Counted from the first letter of the stretch, positions 27,746 through 37,126 are shown. The stretch: 52,441 nucleotides of DNA from Cyanobacteria bacterium CG_2015-22_32_23 (GCA_009993045.1 JAACUG010000070.1:1-52441); one strand, 5' to 3'. Program-made: numbers and translations. The notes: a model not told the origin generated them from the sequence alone.

Positions 27746-27980
27746 GGCTTCTCGGAAATAAGTGTTTTTTTTTGATTAGTGATTTATTAATAGTGTTTCA
27801 TTTTAAATGGTTTTTCCTCTCTTATACAGATTTTCTTGATATTCTCTGGAATTTTTCTGTCTCTATAATGAGTTTTTAATAAAAATTGTTAAATATTCAT
27901 CAGTTTGTGTTTAATTCTGAAGATAATAAAACCGCTTCAAGTATAATAGTCAAGAGAAATATATATATGGAGAACAAGCA

Positions 27981-29552
27981 ATGTTAGCTTACTTTCTCGC
28001 CACAATTATGGCTATTATTAGCTTAACACTATATCTGAATGCTTTTATTCGTCCTAAATTTCACCGACAGGATGACTTTTTATGGAGTGGGTTGGGGTTA
28101 TTTTACTCCTTAACTCTTTGGATATGTGCAGGTAGAATTACAGGGGCTGTATTATTAGGACAATTTGCGGTAACTTTTATCGCTATTGCTTTTATTTGGG
28201 AAAATCGTCAATTAAGAAAAGTTATTACGGCTAACGCAGATTCTAATCAAGTTTTAGAAGGATTTTCCGTTTTAAGTTTGATGCTTACTTCTTTGAGTAA
28301 ACTATCAGAATTGACAAAGAAAAAACCTCCCATTATCAATAAAACAAAAATTAATAATCAAGATAATAGTAACTTAAAAGAAAAAACCGAAACTGTTACC
28401 CAAAAAATACCAACACCACAACCTCAAGAAATTGTTTCTCCAGAAGTAACTACAGAATCTGTTTCTATTCCAGCAGTAGCCCAAGAGATTATCCTCTCAG
28501 AAAATGACACAAAAGACGAGGCAAAAGAAGCTGATAAAGTTATCAACAACATTGCTACTAATGAGGAGGAAAAAGAAGAAGCAATACCATCATCTATGGA
28601 TTCTCCTGAAATATCTTCCTCTCCTATGGAAGAAAAACCTTCAGTAATAAATATTGTAGATGTTGAGGAAACAAACTTAGATGACGATTTTGATATTGAT
28701 TCTCTTGGTTTATCTCCCTCTTCAGAAAATCAACCTTTACCTCCCAAATCCTATTTTGGCAAAATTTTTGCCGCTTTGGGTAAACCATTTCAACGTAAAG
28801 CAACTCCTCCCCCAAAATCTCCAGATTTAATCGTTAATCAAGAAGTTGATGATAATGAAGAATCTGTTATTCATACTGATATAGTGGAAATTGATCCTAA
28901 AACTACCGCTACTGAAGTAGAAGAGGCGATCGCTAATTGTGATATATTAGATTCTAAAAATAATATGTCTGAGGAAGAGGAAACTATTAACCCTGAAACG
29001 GAAATGGAAATAGATATAGTTACTCAAAATCAAGAGGAAACTATTAACCCTGAAACGGAAATGGAAATAGATATAGTTACTTTAAATCAAGAAGAAACTA
29101 TCAACCCTGAAACGGAAATGGAAATAGATATAGTTACTTTAAATCAAGAAGAAACTATCAACCCTGAAACGGAAATGGATATAGGTATAGTTACTCAAAA
29201 TCAAGAAGAAACTATTAACCCTGAAACTGAAACAGAAACTGAAACAGAAACGGAAACTGAAATGGATATAGTTACTCAAAATCAAGAAGAAACTATTAAC
29301 CCTGAAATGGAAACCGACATAGTTACTTTAAATCAAGAAGAAACTATCAACCCTGAAATGGAAACCGACATAGTTACTCACAATCAAGAGGAAACTATTA
29401 ATAATCAAGAGGAAAAAATAGAAGAAGAATTATTCTCTGAAAAATCCTCTGACGTAGATGATATTAACTCTCAAGATATTCCTGAAGAAGATATAATTGA
29501 CACTTTATCTGATTTATTTCCAGTCACAAAAACCACTAATCAAGAATCATAA
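27981..29552 (+). CDS. Ycf66-family protein with long acidic repeat tail
   Basis: 523 residues. Residues 1-85 match the Ycf66 N-terminal domain: two or three membrane segments with FIRPKFHRQDDFLWSGLGLF and GAVLLGQFAVTFIAIAFIWE. Ycf66 is encoded in plastids and cyanobacteria; its function is not established. The rest is highly acidic and disordered-looking, with seven tandem copies of a 17-27 residue unit (EETINPETEMEIDIVTQNQ) at about 333-473 and a Glu-Thr run inside one copy. The tail is probably cytoplasmic. The start has GGAG about 10 bases upstream. Confidence 0.85.
   Translation: MLAYFLATIMAIISLTLYLNAFIRPKFHRQDDFLWSGLGLFYSLTLWICAGRITGAVLLGQFAVTFIAIAFIWENRQLRKVITANADSNQVLEGFSVLSLMLTSLSKLSELTKKKPPIINKTKINNQDNSNLKEKTETVTQKIPTPQPQEIVSPEVTTESVSIPAVAQEIILSENDTKDEAKEADKVINNIATNEEEKEEAIPSSMDSPEISSSPMEEKPSVINIVDVEETNLDDDFDIDSLGLSPSSENQPLPPKSYFGKIFAALGKPFQRKATPPPKSPDLIVNQEVDDNEESVIHTDIVEIDPKTTATEVEEAIANCDILDSKNNMSEEEETINPETEMEIDIVTQNQEETINPETEMEIDIVTLNQEETINPETEMEIDIVTLNQEETINPETEMDIGIVTQNQEETINPETETETETETETEMDIVTQNQEETINPEMETDIVTLNQEETINPEMETDIVTHNQEETINNQEEKIEEELFSEKSSDVDDINSQDIPEEDIIDTLSDLFPVTKTTNQES
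28978..29400 (+). repeat. in-frame tandem repeats in the Ycf66-family gene
   Basis: About seven direct repeats of roughly 51-57 bp with a conserved GAAACTATTAACCCTGAAAC core (T/C variants), plus a nested 6-bp GAAACT/GAAACA run near 29221-29260 that encodes Glu-Thr. Lengths stay in frame. Such a region should vary in copy number between strains and is a likely place for assembly errors. Confidence 0.85.
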
Positions 29553-29576
29553 ACATCTCATTAATTAACTTAAAAA

Positions 29577-30569
29577 ATGACTAAAAAATATAACGTCTAT
29601 GGCATAGGAAATGCTTTAGTTGATATGGAATTTAAAGTAACTTCAGAGTTACTCAGTGATTTAGCCATAGATAAAGGGGTAATGACTTTAATGGATGAAA
29701 CCCAGCAACACAAAATTATCCAACAATTACCTAATCCTTGTAAAAAATGTTCAGGAGGTTCTGCTGCCAATACATTAGTAGCTATAAGCCAACTCGGCGG
29801 AAAAGGTTTTTATTCTTGCAAAGTTGCGGATGATGACGAGGGTATTTTCTACCTTGAAGATTTACTCCGTTGTGGTTTAGATACTAATTTAACTCTTGAT
29901 AATCGCCTAACAGGAATAACAGGTAAATGCTTAGTATTAGTAACTCCTGATGCAGATCGCACTATGAACACTTTTTTGGGGATTACAGGAGATTTAACTC
30001 CCCAAGAATTAAATGAAACAGCTTTACAAAATTCAGAATATCTCTACATCGAAGGTTATTTAGTTTCTTCTCCTACCGCAAAAAATACCGCCATTCTTGC
30101 TAAAAATATCGCTCAAAAAGCAGGAGTAAAAACTGCCTTTTCTTTATCTGATCCTAATATGGTAGAATTTTTCCGAGATGGTATTTTAGAAATTATTGGT
30201 GATGGGGTTGATTTATTATTTGCTAACGAAACTGAAGCCTCAACCATGGCGAAGACTGATAATTTAGAAACTATAATCACCCATTTTAAAACTTTAGCAC
30301 GAACTTTCGCTATTACTCGTGGTAAAGAAGGTTCTCTTATTTTTGATGGCGAAAACTTACATGAAATTCCTGCTTTTCCCGTTACCGCCGTAGATACCGT
30401 TGGGGCAGGAGATATGTATGCTGCTTGTATATTGTATGGTGTCACTAATGGTTTAACTTGGAATGATGCTGGTAAATTAGCCTCTGTCGCTTGTGCTAAA
30501 TTAGTAACCAATTTTGGTGCTAGGCTAGAAACTAATACTTTACAATCTCTCTTAACTCAAGTTTTGTAA
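29577..30569 (+). CDS. PfkB-family sugar/nucleoside kinase, adenosine-kinase-like
   Basis: 330 residues with the PfkB start GIGNALVDMEFKV, the substrate-site CSGGSAANTLVAISQLGG and the catalytic DTVGAGDMYAA (Asp base, anion hole). The N-terminal GNALVDM and C-x2-C-S-GGSAANT patterns resemble bacterial adenosine kinase-like proteins more than fructokinases. It phosphorylates a sugar or nucleoside hydroxyl with ATP; substrate is uncertain. It begins 24 bp after the Ycf66-family stop and 48 bp before the next gene, so it may be co-transcribed with both. Confidence 0.8.
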   Translation: MTKKYNVYGIGNALVDMEFKVTSELLSDLAIDKGVMTLMDETQQHKIIQQLPNPCKKCSGGSAANTLVAISQLGGKGFYSCKVADDDEGIFYLEDLLRCGLDTNLTLDNRLTGITGKCLVLVTPDADRTMNTFLGITGDLTPQELNETALQNSEYLYIEGYLVSSPTAKNTAILAKNIAQKAGVKTAFSLSDPNMVEFFRDGILEIIGDGVDLLFANETEASTMAKTDNLETIITHFKTLARTFAITRGKEGSLIFDGENLHEIPAFPVTAVDTVGAGDMYAACILYGVTNGLTWNDAGKLASVACAKLVTNFGARLETNTLQSLLTQVL

Positions 30570-30617
30570 ACCCTAAAATAGAGCAAAACTCAAGAATTAA
30601 CTCTCAATTATTTAAAG

Positions 30618-31715
30618 ATGACTAAAATTATAATTATAGGTAGCGGTATTGTCGGTAGTACTATTGCTTATGAGTTAAGCCATTATCCTCATTTAGATAT
30701 TACCTTAATTGATGAAAAAAATCCGGGTACTGGTTCAACAGGCGCTGCTTTAGGCATTTTAATGGGTATCATTAGCCATAAAACTAAAGGTAGAGCATGG
30801 CGATTAAGAGAGTCAAGTTTACAACGCTATCAAACCTTAATTCCTGAATTAGAAAGTTTGACAGGTTTGCATATTCCCTGTAATAATGATGGCCTTGTTA
30901 AATTACTTTTTCCTGATGATGACTTAACCAAATGGGAAAAACTTGCTCAAATTCGTTCGGATCAAGGTTATAATCTCCATATTTGGGATCAGTCTCTGTT
31001 AAAATATCATTGTCCTGAAGTTGATGTTTCCTCTTTATTAGGTGCTATTTATTCCCCTTGCGATCGCCAAATTAGCCCCACATTTTTAACCAAAGCCTTA
31101 GTCAAAGGAGCATCTTTAAAAGGGGTAAAATGTTTATTTGGGGTAAAAGTCGAAAATCTAAAGATTGTTAAAAACCATGAAGGAAATAATAGCCATTGTC
31201 AACAAGTACAATTAGGAAATGAATCATTATCCGCCGACTGGGTAATCTTAGCCACTGCCTTGGGTACATCTTCTATTTTGCAAACATTAGGATCAAATAT
31301 AGCTATTAAACCAGTTTTAGGACAAGCATTACTACTTAAACATACCAGTTGGCAAACTAAAGATAATTTTAACCCAGTAATTACGGGAAATGATATTCAT
31401 ATTGCTCCTATGGGAAACGATGAATTTTGGTTAGGTGCAACTCTTGAATTTCCTGATAATCAAGATCAAATAATACCTGATGAAGAGCTTTTAATTAATT
31501 TACAACAACAAGCCATCAGTTTTTGTCCTAGTTTAAGGAATGCACCTACAATGTTATCATGGACAGGGAAAAGACCACGCCCCGAAGGAAAATCAGCACC
31601 AGTTATAGAAAAACTAGCGGACTACGATAATATTATCTTAGCCACAGGACATTATCGTAATGGAATATTACTCGCACCAGCTACAGCATTGTCAGTATTA
31701 GAGTTAATAAACTAA
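30618..31715 (+). CDS. FAD-dependent oxidoreductase of the DAO/DadA family
   Basis: 365 residues with an N-terminal dinucleotide-binding fold (IIIGSGIVGSTIAYELSH, then acidic end of strand 2 in LIDEK). The C-terminus SWTGKRPRPEGKSAPVIEKL and ILATGHYRNGILLAPATA matches the glycine/D-amino-acid oxidase and ThiO/MnmC-type branch. It oxidises an amine or amino acid using FAD. Without a thi gene nearby I do not assign thiO. It sits 48 bp after the kinase gene on the same strand. Confidence 0.8.
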   Translation: MTKIIIIGSGIVGSTIAYELSHYPHLDITLIDEKNPGTGSTGAALGILMGIISHKTKGRAWRLRESSLQRYQTLIPELESLTGLHIPCNNDGLVKLLFPDDDLTKWEKLAQIRSDQGYNLHIWDQSLLKYHCPEVDVSSLLGAIYSPCDRQISPTFLTKALVKGASLKGVKCLFGVKVENLKIVKNHEGNNSHCQQVQLGNESLSADWVILATALGTSSILQTLGSNIAIKPVLGQALLLKHTSWQTKDNFNPVITGNDIHIAPMGNDEFWLGATLEFPDNQDQIIPDEELLINLQQQAISFCPSLRNAPTMLSWTGKRPRPEGKSAPVIEKLADYDNIILATGHYRNGILLAPATALSVLELIN

Positions 31716-31812
31716 AAAAGTGTTTAAGATTTATTTAATTTTTTTCTAAAAAGTAATCCAAATCCCAATGGAGTTATATTAAGATTTTATACTAATAAGG
31801 TAGTAATAACAT

Positions 31813-32145
31813 TTATGTTCCTAAAGCAAAAGATAAACCACAACTACAGTGATTTTTAATATCTGGATTTTTAAACTGAAATGCACCTCCCATCAGATCT
31901 TCTGTATAATCAATGGTAAGATTTTTTAGATATGGATAGCTTTGAGGATCAATAATTACCGTCATAGCTGAATTTATTTTAAACTGATAGTCTTCGGGTT
32001 GAAGTGAAGAATTAAAGTTTAATTGATATATATATTCAACGCAACCGCCTTTTTTTATTTCTATTCTCACATTAGAATTTTCTAACTCAAAAGAAGATTT
32101 AAGTCTCTTCACTTCTTCTATGGCCATGGATGTAAGATTTATCAT
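31813..32145 (-). CDS. IscA/SufA-like A-type Fe-S protein
   Basis: 110 residues; the three A-type cysteines are present at Cys35 (KKGGCVEY) and Cys100/Cys102 (NHCSCGLSFALG). IDYTEDLMGGAFQFKNPD is typical. A-type proteins carry Fe-S clusters or iron to apoproteins. The end CSCGLSF fits the IscA-related branch. It lies 25 bp downstream of the cupin gene on the same strand. Confidence 0.88.
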   Translation of the reverse strand: MINLTSMAIEEVKRLKSSFELENSNVRIEIKKGGCVEYIYQLNFNSSLQPEDYQFKINSAMTVIIDPQSYPYLKNLTIDYTEDLMGGAFQFKNPDIKNHCSCGLSFALGT

Positions 32146-32170
32146 AATTATTTATTATATTTTGAACTCT

Positions 32171-32569
32171 TTATTGTCTTGCATAATCATCCTGAAAACG
32201 AATAATATCATCTTCTCCTAAATATTCACCATTTTGAACTTCGATTAAAATTAATTTAATTACTCCGGGGTTTTCGAGACGATGAGAGGTACACTGAGGT
32301 ACATAAGTTGATTGATTTGCTGCTAAAATTTTAACTTCTTCTCCACATTCTACTTTTGCAGTGCCTGAAACTACAATCCAATGTTCACTGCGATGATGGT
32401 GCATTTGTAAACTAAGACGGTGGCCAGGGTTAACTTCGATGCGTTTAATTTTATATCCTAAACCTTCTTCAAGGGTAGTAAAAGATCCCCAAGGGCGAGT
32501 TTCTGTGATATGATTTTCAACGGAATAGCCTTTTGTTGTTATATTCGATTGATCTTGAAGTTTAATCAT
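32171..32569 (-). CDS. cupin of the mannose-6-phosphate isomerase type II family
   Basis: 132 residues, one cupin domain: RPWGSFTTLEEGLGYKIKRI, PGHRLSLQMHHHRSEHWIVV and the second motif (VPQCTSHRLENPG). This equals the C-terminal domain of ManC-type bifunctional proteins, here as a stand-alone protein. The metal-binding His residues (HHHRSEHW, SHRLENPG) are intact. It probably interconverts mannose-6-phosphate and fructose-6-phosphate for GDP-mannose, but stand-alone cupins of this type are often assigned by similarity only. Confidence 0.8.
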   Translation of the reverse strand: MIKLQDQSNITTKGYSVENHITETRPWGSFTTLEEGLGYKIKRIEVNPGHRLSLQMHHHRSEHWIVVSGTAKVECGEEVKILAANQSTYVPQCTSHRLENPGVIKLILIEVQNGEYLGEDDIIRFQDDYARQ

Positions 32570-32757
32570 AAAAGTATTTAAGTAAAATGAATGGCTAATT
32601 ATCAGAAATGATAAATATTTTTGCAGTTATCTTAACTTAAAATAACAATAGTTTGACTTAAATAACAAACTTAGTAGTGAACTTGAGAAAAGTTACAAGA
32701 GGTTAAAGTTTTTCTGATAGGACTTTTGATCTAAAATATGCTTTATTTGAAAAAATT

Positions 32758-33498
32758 ATGGAATTGCATTTATCTACTTGGACAGAAGTCGAAATTTATC
32801 TTCAAGATCATGATAGTGTGATTATACCCATCGGATCAACGGAACAACATGGGCCTACGGGGTTAATTGGTACAGATGCTATTTGTGCCGAAAAAGTTGC
32901 TAAAGGGGTATCAGAAACAACTCAAGCTATGTTAGCACCAACTATTAATGTGGGGATGGCTCTTCATCATACTTCCTTCCCTGGTACAATTAGTTTACGT
33001 CCTACCACTTTAATTTTATATCTTCAAGATTATATTACTTCTTTGGCTAAAGCTGGTTTTCGGAAGTTCTTTTTTATTAATGGTCATGGTGGTAATATTG
33101 CCACATTAAAGGCGGCTTTCTCACAAATTTATGATCATTTAGATAGCTTAAATTTAGCTGATAGTCACCAAGTTAAATGTCATGTAGCTAATTGGTTTAT
33201 GAGTCGGGAAGTTTATCTATTAGCAAAAAATCTATATGGTGAGGAAGAAGGATCTCATGCTACTCCTTCTGAAGTTGCTTTAACTCAATTTGTTTATCCT
33301 GATTTGATTAAAAAATTTCCCTTAAGTGAAACCGTCGGCAAAGGACATTCAATTTATGGAGCAAAGAACTTTCGACACTGCTACCCTGATGGTAGAATGG
33401 GATCAAATCCTGCTTTAGCGACTCCAGAACACGGTCAACAGTTCTATGAGTTAGCGGTAAAAGAACTAACAAATAGTTATCTTGAATTTATCCGTTAG
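32758..33498 (+). CDS. creatininase-family amidohydrolase
   Basis: 246 residues with the family marks IPIGSTEQHGPTGLIGTDAI (metal ligands Glu and His), NGHGGNIATLKAAF and the acidic EEGSHATPSEVALT. The creatininase family includes creatininase, the MftE mycofactocin protease and FAPy deformylase, so the substrate is open. It is followed after 39 bp by a nitrilase-family gene on the same strand, which hints at a two-step C-N hydrolysis of one compound; this is inference. Confidence 0.82.
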   Translation: MELHLSTWTEVEIYLQDHDSVIIPIGSTEQHGPTGLIGTDAICAEKVAKGVSETTQAMLAPTINVGMALHHTSFPGTISLRPTTLILYLQDYITSLAKAGFRKFFFINGHGGNIATLKAAFSQIYDHLDSLNLADSHQVKCHVANWFMSREVYLLAKNLYGEEEGSHATPSEVALTQFVYPDLIKKFPLSETVGKGHSIYGAKNFRHCYPDGRMGSNPALATPEHGQQFYELAVKELTNSYLEFIR

Positions 33499-33537
33499 AC
33501 AGGCTGTAAAATCTTATTTTTCTATATCAAATCACCC

Positions 33538-34356
33538 ATGAAATCATATCTTGCGGCGGCAGTTTGCATGACTAGCACTCCTGATGTTGACAAAAATTTA
33601 ACTCAGGCAGAGGAATTAATTGAATTAGCGGTTAATCAAGGAGCGAAATTAATTGGTTTACCTGAAAATTTTTCGTTTTTAGGTAATGATCAAGAAAAAA
33701 TTACTCAAGTGGAAACTATTGCCCTCAAGAGTGAAAAATTCTTGATTCGTATGGCGCAACGTTTTCAAATTACCATTTTAGGCGGTGGTTTTTCCACTTC
33801 TTATACTGAGGATAAATCTAAGGTTTATAATACTGCTATTTTAATTGACCCTAATGGATTAGAGTTAAGTCGTTATCATAAAGTACATTTATTTGATGTT
33901 AACGTGCCTGATGGTAATAATTATCATGAATCTAACACTGTTAAAGCTGGTTCTAGTTTGCCTCCCGTTTATGATGGTGGTGATTTAGGTAAATTAGGAT
34001 TATCTATTTGTTATGATGTGCGTTTTCCAGAGGTTTATCGTCATTTATCTCGTGAAGGGGCAGAAATTCTCTTTATTCCTGCTGCTTTTACTGCCTATAC
34101 TGGTAAAGATCATTGGCAAGTTTTGTTACAAGCAAGAGCCATTGAAAATACTTGTTATGTCATTGCTCCTGCTCAAACTGGTAATCATTATGCTCGTCGT
34201 TTTACCCATGGTCATGGTATGATTATCGATCCTTGGGGCTCGATTTTGGCTTCTACTGGTTCTGATATTGGTGTGGCGATCGCTGAAATAAATCCGCAAA
34301 GATTACAACAAGTAAGGCAACAGATGCCATCTTTACAACATCGAGTATTTTATTAA
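33538..34356 (+). CDS. carbon-nitrogen hydrolase, Nit/omega-amidase type
   Basis: 272 residues with the Glu-Lys-Cys catalytic triad: Glu43 (LPENFSFLG), Lys115 (YHKVHLFDV) and Cys158 (SICYDVRFPEVYR). The RYHKVHLFDVNVPDG segment is typical of the Nit branch, known to include deaminated-glutathione amidase and omega-amidase. It ends with a GC-rich hairpin before the convergent carbonic-anhydrase-like gene. Confidence 0.85.
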   Translation: MKSYLAAAVCMTSTPDVDKNLTQAEELIELAVNQGAKLIGLPENFSFLGNDQEKITQVETIALKSEKFLIRMAQRFQITILGGGFSTSYTEDKSKVYNTAILIDPNGLELSRYHKVHLFDVNVPDGNNYHESNTVKAGSSLPPVYDGGDLGKLGLSICYDVRFPEVYRHLSREGAEILFIPAAFTAYTGKDHWQVLLQARAIENTCYVIAPAQTGNHYARRFTHGHGMIIDPWGSILASTGSDIGVAIAEINPQRLQQVRQQMPSLQHRVFY

Positions 34357-34372
34357 TTTAAAGTTTAAAACC

Positions 34373-34388
34373 TCCCCTTTTAAGGGGA
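34373..34388. terminator. hairpin between convergent genes
   Basis: TCCCCTT and AAGGGGA face each other across TT, giving a practical stem of five bases with a six-base loop. It is followed by TTTT in the minus direction and A-run in the plus direction. It lies between the nitrilase-family gene and the carbonic-anhydrase-like gene and may serve the minus-strand operon best. Confidence 0.45.
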
Positions 34389-34417
34389 AAAAAACAAAAA
34401 ATTTTGATATTGGAGAA

Positions 34418-34954
34418 TTAAATTTCTTCTACTTTACCGTCAAGATGGACAAAATATAATTCTACTTCTAAATTAGAATATTTCTCTTTGATAATAGACT
34501 TTGCTTGACTTAAATATTGACGATGAGTTTGTAATTCTTTCTCTGGATTTTCACTTAATTTAGCATCAATTTTACTAGCATAAGCTCCACAGTCTTGATG
34601 ATCTAAAATAATCACTTTTTCGATATGATGTAACTTATAAGATAAGGCTAATTGTTCCCAAAAAACTTCTGTATCAGCATGGGAAGGAAAATCATTTAAA
34701 GCTAATGAAGCACCAGCTAAACTTAACCAATCAAATTCATGATCTAAATTACTATTTATCAAAAAATTTTGCTCGAAATCCACAAAACGAAAATCAATGC
34801 AACTCAATACTAAGGCTTTTGCTTTATGATCTGCTTTTGCCGATAAAGGAGAAGATAACCAAAAAGATAAGCCTAAACTTCCTGTTAATAATAATTTAGT
34901 AAAATCTCGTCTTTTACAAGTACAAATATTTAATTTATTTTCTTTTTTATTCAT
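34418..34954 (-). CDS. Tat-exported beta-carbonic-anhydrase-like protein
   Basis: 178 residues. A twin-arginine signal is clear: KRRDFTK (Arg15-Arg16) followed by a hydrophobic stretch (LLLTGSLGLSFWLSSPLSA) with likely cleavage after AKA. The mature part has the beta-carbonic-anhydrase zinc set: Cys52-x-Asp54-x-Arg56 (SCIDFRF) and His119-x2-Cys122 (LDHQDCGAY). All four metal-site residues and the Asp/Arg dyad are kept, so hydration of CO2 is plausible, but the protein is short and some family members have other activities. It is last in the minus-strand run after the SulP transporter and the receiver. Confidence 0.75.
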   Translation of the reverse strand: MNKKENKLNICTCKRRDFTKLLLTGSLGLSFWLSSPLSAKADHKAKALVLSCIDFRFVDFEQNFLINSNLDHEFDWLSLAGASLALNDFPSHADTEVFWEQLALSYKLHHIEKVIILDHQDCGAYASKIDAKLSENPEKELQTHRQYLSQAKSIIKEKYSNLEVELYFVHLDGKVEEI

Positions 34955-34991
34955 TATTAATAGTAAATTTTGATAGATTAAATAAGATTAA

Positions 34992-35360
34992 TTATATATT
35001 AAGTAACGCTTTTTCAATAATATTAATTAAGGTGTTAGGTTTGATCATTTTATTAAAAAATAAACTAATTCCTAATTCCCAAATTTTAAGACAACTTTCT
35101 CCATAGATTTGATTATATAGAAGTATAATCGGTATTTTTTGACTAAAAATTAATTCTCTTATTGTCTTTAAATTGCGATAATTTTTTTCTTGATTAATAT
35201 CTAGATCTGTGATAATTATATCAGGATATTGCTCACTAATTAATTTAATTCCTTCTTGATAATTAAAAGTAGTAATTATATGAAAATTTGTTAAATTTGA
35301 ACAATTAACTAGATGATTATTTAAAGTGCAATCTTCGCTAATTATCAAAATATTTTTCAT
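34992..35360 (-). CDS. stand-alone response-regulator receiver domain
   Basis: 122 residues, receiver only. Acidic pair Glu9/Asp10, phosphoacceptor Asp52 (IITDLDI) and Lys107 (MIKP) are present. The usual Thr/Ser switch residue is replaced (IILLYNQ, Tyr82), so signalling may be altered. There is no output domain and no kinase in the window. It lies 37 bp before the carbonic-anhydrase-like gene and 76 bp after the SulP gene, on the same strand. Confidence 0.75.
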   Translation of the reverse strand: MKNILIISEDCTLNNHLVNCSNLTNFHIITTFNYQEGIKLISEQYPDIIITDLDINQEKNYRNLKTIRELIFSQKIPIILLYNQIYGESCLKIWELGISLFFNKMIKPNTLINIIEKALLNI

Positions 35361-35436
35361 GGTAATTACTATATTATTTAAAATCGATTAAATTCCCAAT
35401 AATAGAAACTTTGAAACAAAGGTTATTTTCTTTTAC

Positions 35437-37101
35437 TTAAACTTCTGATAATTCTTTATCTTGGGTTTCTAAAATTGGCAAATGAGGATGTATAGCGTAA
35501 ATTGCTTGAGTGGTGGTATCAAAACAATTATCGCTACCAATTTTATCTAATAATCCTGTGCGATTTAAAATTTCTTTAACTTCTGGTTGTAAACCTGTTA
35601 ACATTAGACGGCAATCATGACGTTTCAAGTCTCGGTAAATATCTTCTAAGGCTACTAATCCCGTAGTATCAATATTTGGCACGAAACGCAAACGTAAGAT
35701 GAGATATTTTACTTCGGGTTCGTCTCTCAAAAAAGTGACAAATCTTTCTGCTGCTCCAAAAAATACAGGGCCATCCACACGATATACAGCTATTTCTTGG
35801 GTTAATTCTAAAGGGATACCTTCTGGAAAAACCTCTGTTTCAGGGATTTTAGCTAAACTTAAGTCACTCATGCGTTTGATAAATAATGCCCCCGCAGCGA
35901 TTAAGCCTATTTCTACCGCTAAAACTAAGTCAAATATGATAGTAACTGACCATGTTAAAAGCATTACCGCTAAATCAGAATACGTTGCTCTTAATAATAA
36001 ACCAATGGCTTCCCATTCAATCATTCTGATACTTGTTACCATGAGGATTCCCGCCAGTGCAGCAAGGGGAATTTGGGCAGCATAAGGGGCAAAGATTAAG
36101 ATAATCAATGCTAAAGCGATACCATGAATAACTCCTGAAACTCTTGTTTTACCACCTGAGCGCACATTAACAGCAGTACGAGCGATCGCACCAGTAGCAG
36201 GAATACCGCCGAAAAATGGTACAACCATATTAGCAATACCTTGCCCAATTAATTCTCTGTTACTGTTGTGTTTTTCACTAACTGTCATACCATCAGCAAC
36301 TACCGCCGATAATAATGATTCGATACTACCTAAAGCAGCTAAAGCTAAAGCAGGGCGAAATAACTCCCGTAATAGTTGCGGATCATTCCAATGAGGAATA
36401 CCATGAGGTAAGGGTAAAGATTGGGGAATTGTGCCAATGGTGGGGATGTCAAAATGAAAACTTACTGTTACCACCGTTGCTAAAACTAAACCCACTAAAG
36501 AGGCTGGGATGGAAGGATAAATATAAGGCCAAATTAACTTAGTTACAATGACAATACCAGCGATAGCCATAGAATAAGGATTGATTAAATCAAGGTGATG
36601 GAAAGTCTGCCATAAATTCTCGAAAAAATGTTCTTGACGAGGTAATTGTAAGCCAAAAAAGTTATTAAGTTGTCCAAAAAAGATAATGATAGCGATACCA
36701 TTAGTAAAACCTGCGGTAACAGGGTAAGGAATAAACTTCACTAACTGCCCTAATTTAGCGATACCCAGAGCAATTTGGATAATACCTGCCATAACTCCAG
36801 CAATCCAAACTTTTTCAATGCCATATTGACTGACAATGCCAATTAACACCACTGCCATCGCCCCCGTGGGTCCTGTAATCTGTACAGGTGAACCACCACA
36901 AATAGATGCAACAATACCAGCAACAATTGCCGTATATAACCCAGCTTTCGGATCAACTCCACTAGCGACAGCAAAAGCCAAAGCTAAGGGTAAAGCAACG
37001 ATAGCCGCCGTTAAACCTCCCGTTAAATCACCTTTAAAAGAATGCCAATAACTAACTTTAGATAATGATAATTGAGGGGATAATTCCTCTGAAATTGCCA
37101 T
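35437..37101 (-). CDS. SulP-family anion transporter with STAS domain
   Basis: 554 residues: a SulP membrane domain with about 12-14 segments (GGLTAAIVALPLALAFAVAS at about 28-47, GPTGAMAVVLIGIV, PYPVTAGFTNGIAIIIFFGQ) and a C-terminal STAS domain (about 430-540; FVPNIDTTGLVALEDI). SulP proteins carry sulfate, bicarbonate or other anions; BicA is the known Na+-dependent bicarbonate member in cyanobacteria. The GPTGAMAVV block differs from the SEPTGPMTVV-like one I recall for BicA, so I leave the symbol blank. It lies 25 bp after the MBL-fold gene, in an operon-like series. Confidence 0.9.
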   Translation of the reverse strand: MAISEELSPQLSLSKVSYWHSFKGDLTGGLTAAIVALPLALAFAVASGVDPKAGLYTAIVAGIVASICGGSPVQITGPTGAMAVVLIGIVSQYGIEKVWIAGVMAGIIQIALGIAKLGQLVKFIPYPVTAGFTNGIAIIIFFGQLNNFFGLQLPRQEHFFENLWQTFHHLDLINPYSMAIAGIVIVTKLIWPYIYPSIPASLVGLVLATVVTVSFHFDIPTIGTIPQSLPLPHGIPHWNDPQLLRELFRPALALAALGSIESLLSAVVADGMTVSEKHNSNRELIGQGIANMVVPFFGGIPATGAIARTAVNVRSGGKTRVSGVIHGIALALIILIFAPYAAQIPLAALAGILMVTSIRMIEWEAIGLLLRATYSDLAVMLLTWSVTIIFDLVLAVEIGLIAAGALFIKRMSDLSLAKIPETEVFPEGIPLELTQEIAVYRVDGPVFFGAAERFVTFLRDEPEVKYLILRLRFVPNIDTTGLVALEDIYRDLKRHDCRLMLTGLQPEVKEILNRTGLLDKIGSDNCFDTTTQAIYAIHPHLPILETQDKELSEV

Positions 37102-37126
37102 AATTTTAAAACTCCAAAATAATTTT

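Noticed and set aside
30618-31715. Naming the FAD oxidoreductase thiO or dadA
   Set aside because: The fold is clear but no thiamine or amino-acid genes are adjacent to settle the substrate.
35437-37101. Naming the SulP transporter bicA
   Set aside because: It is SulP with STAS, but the signature block near residues 75-90 differs from what I recall for BicA, and sulfate or other anions are equally possible.
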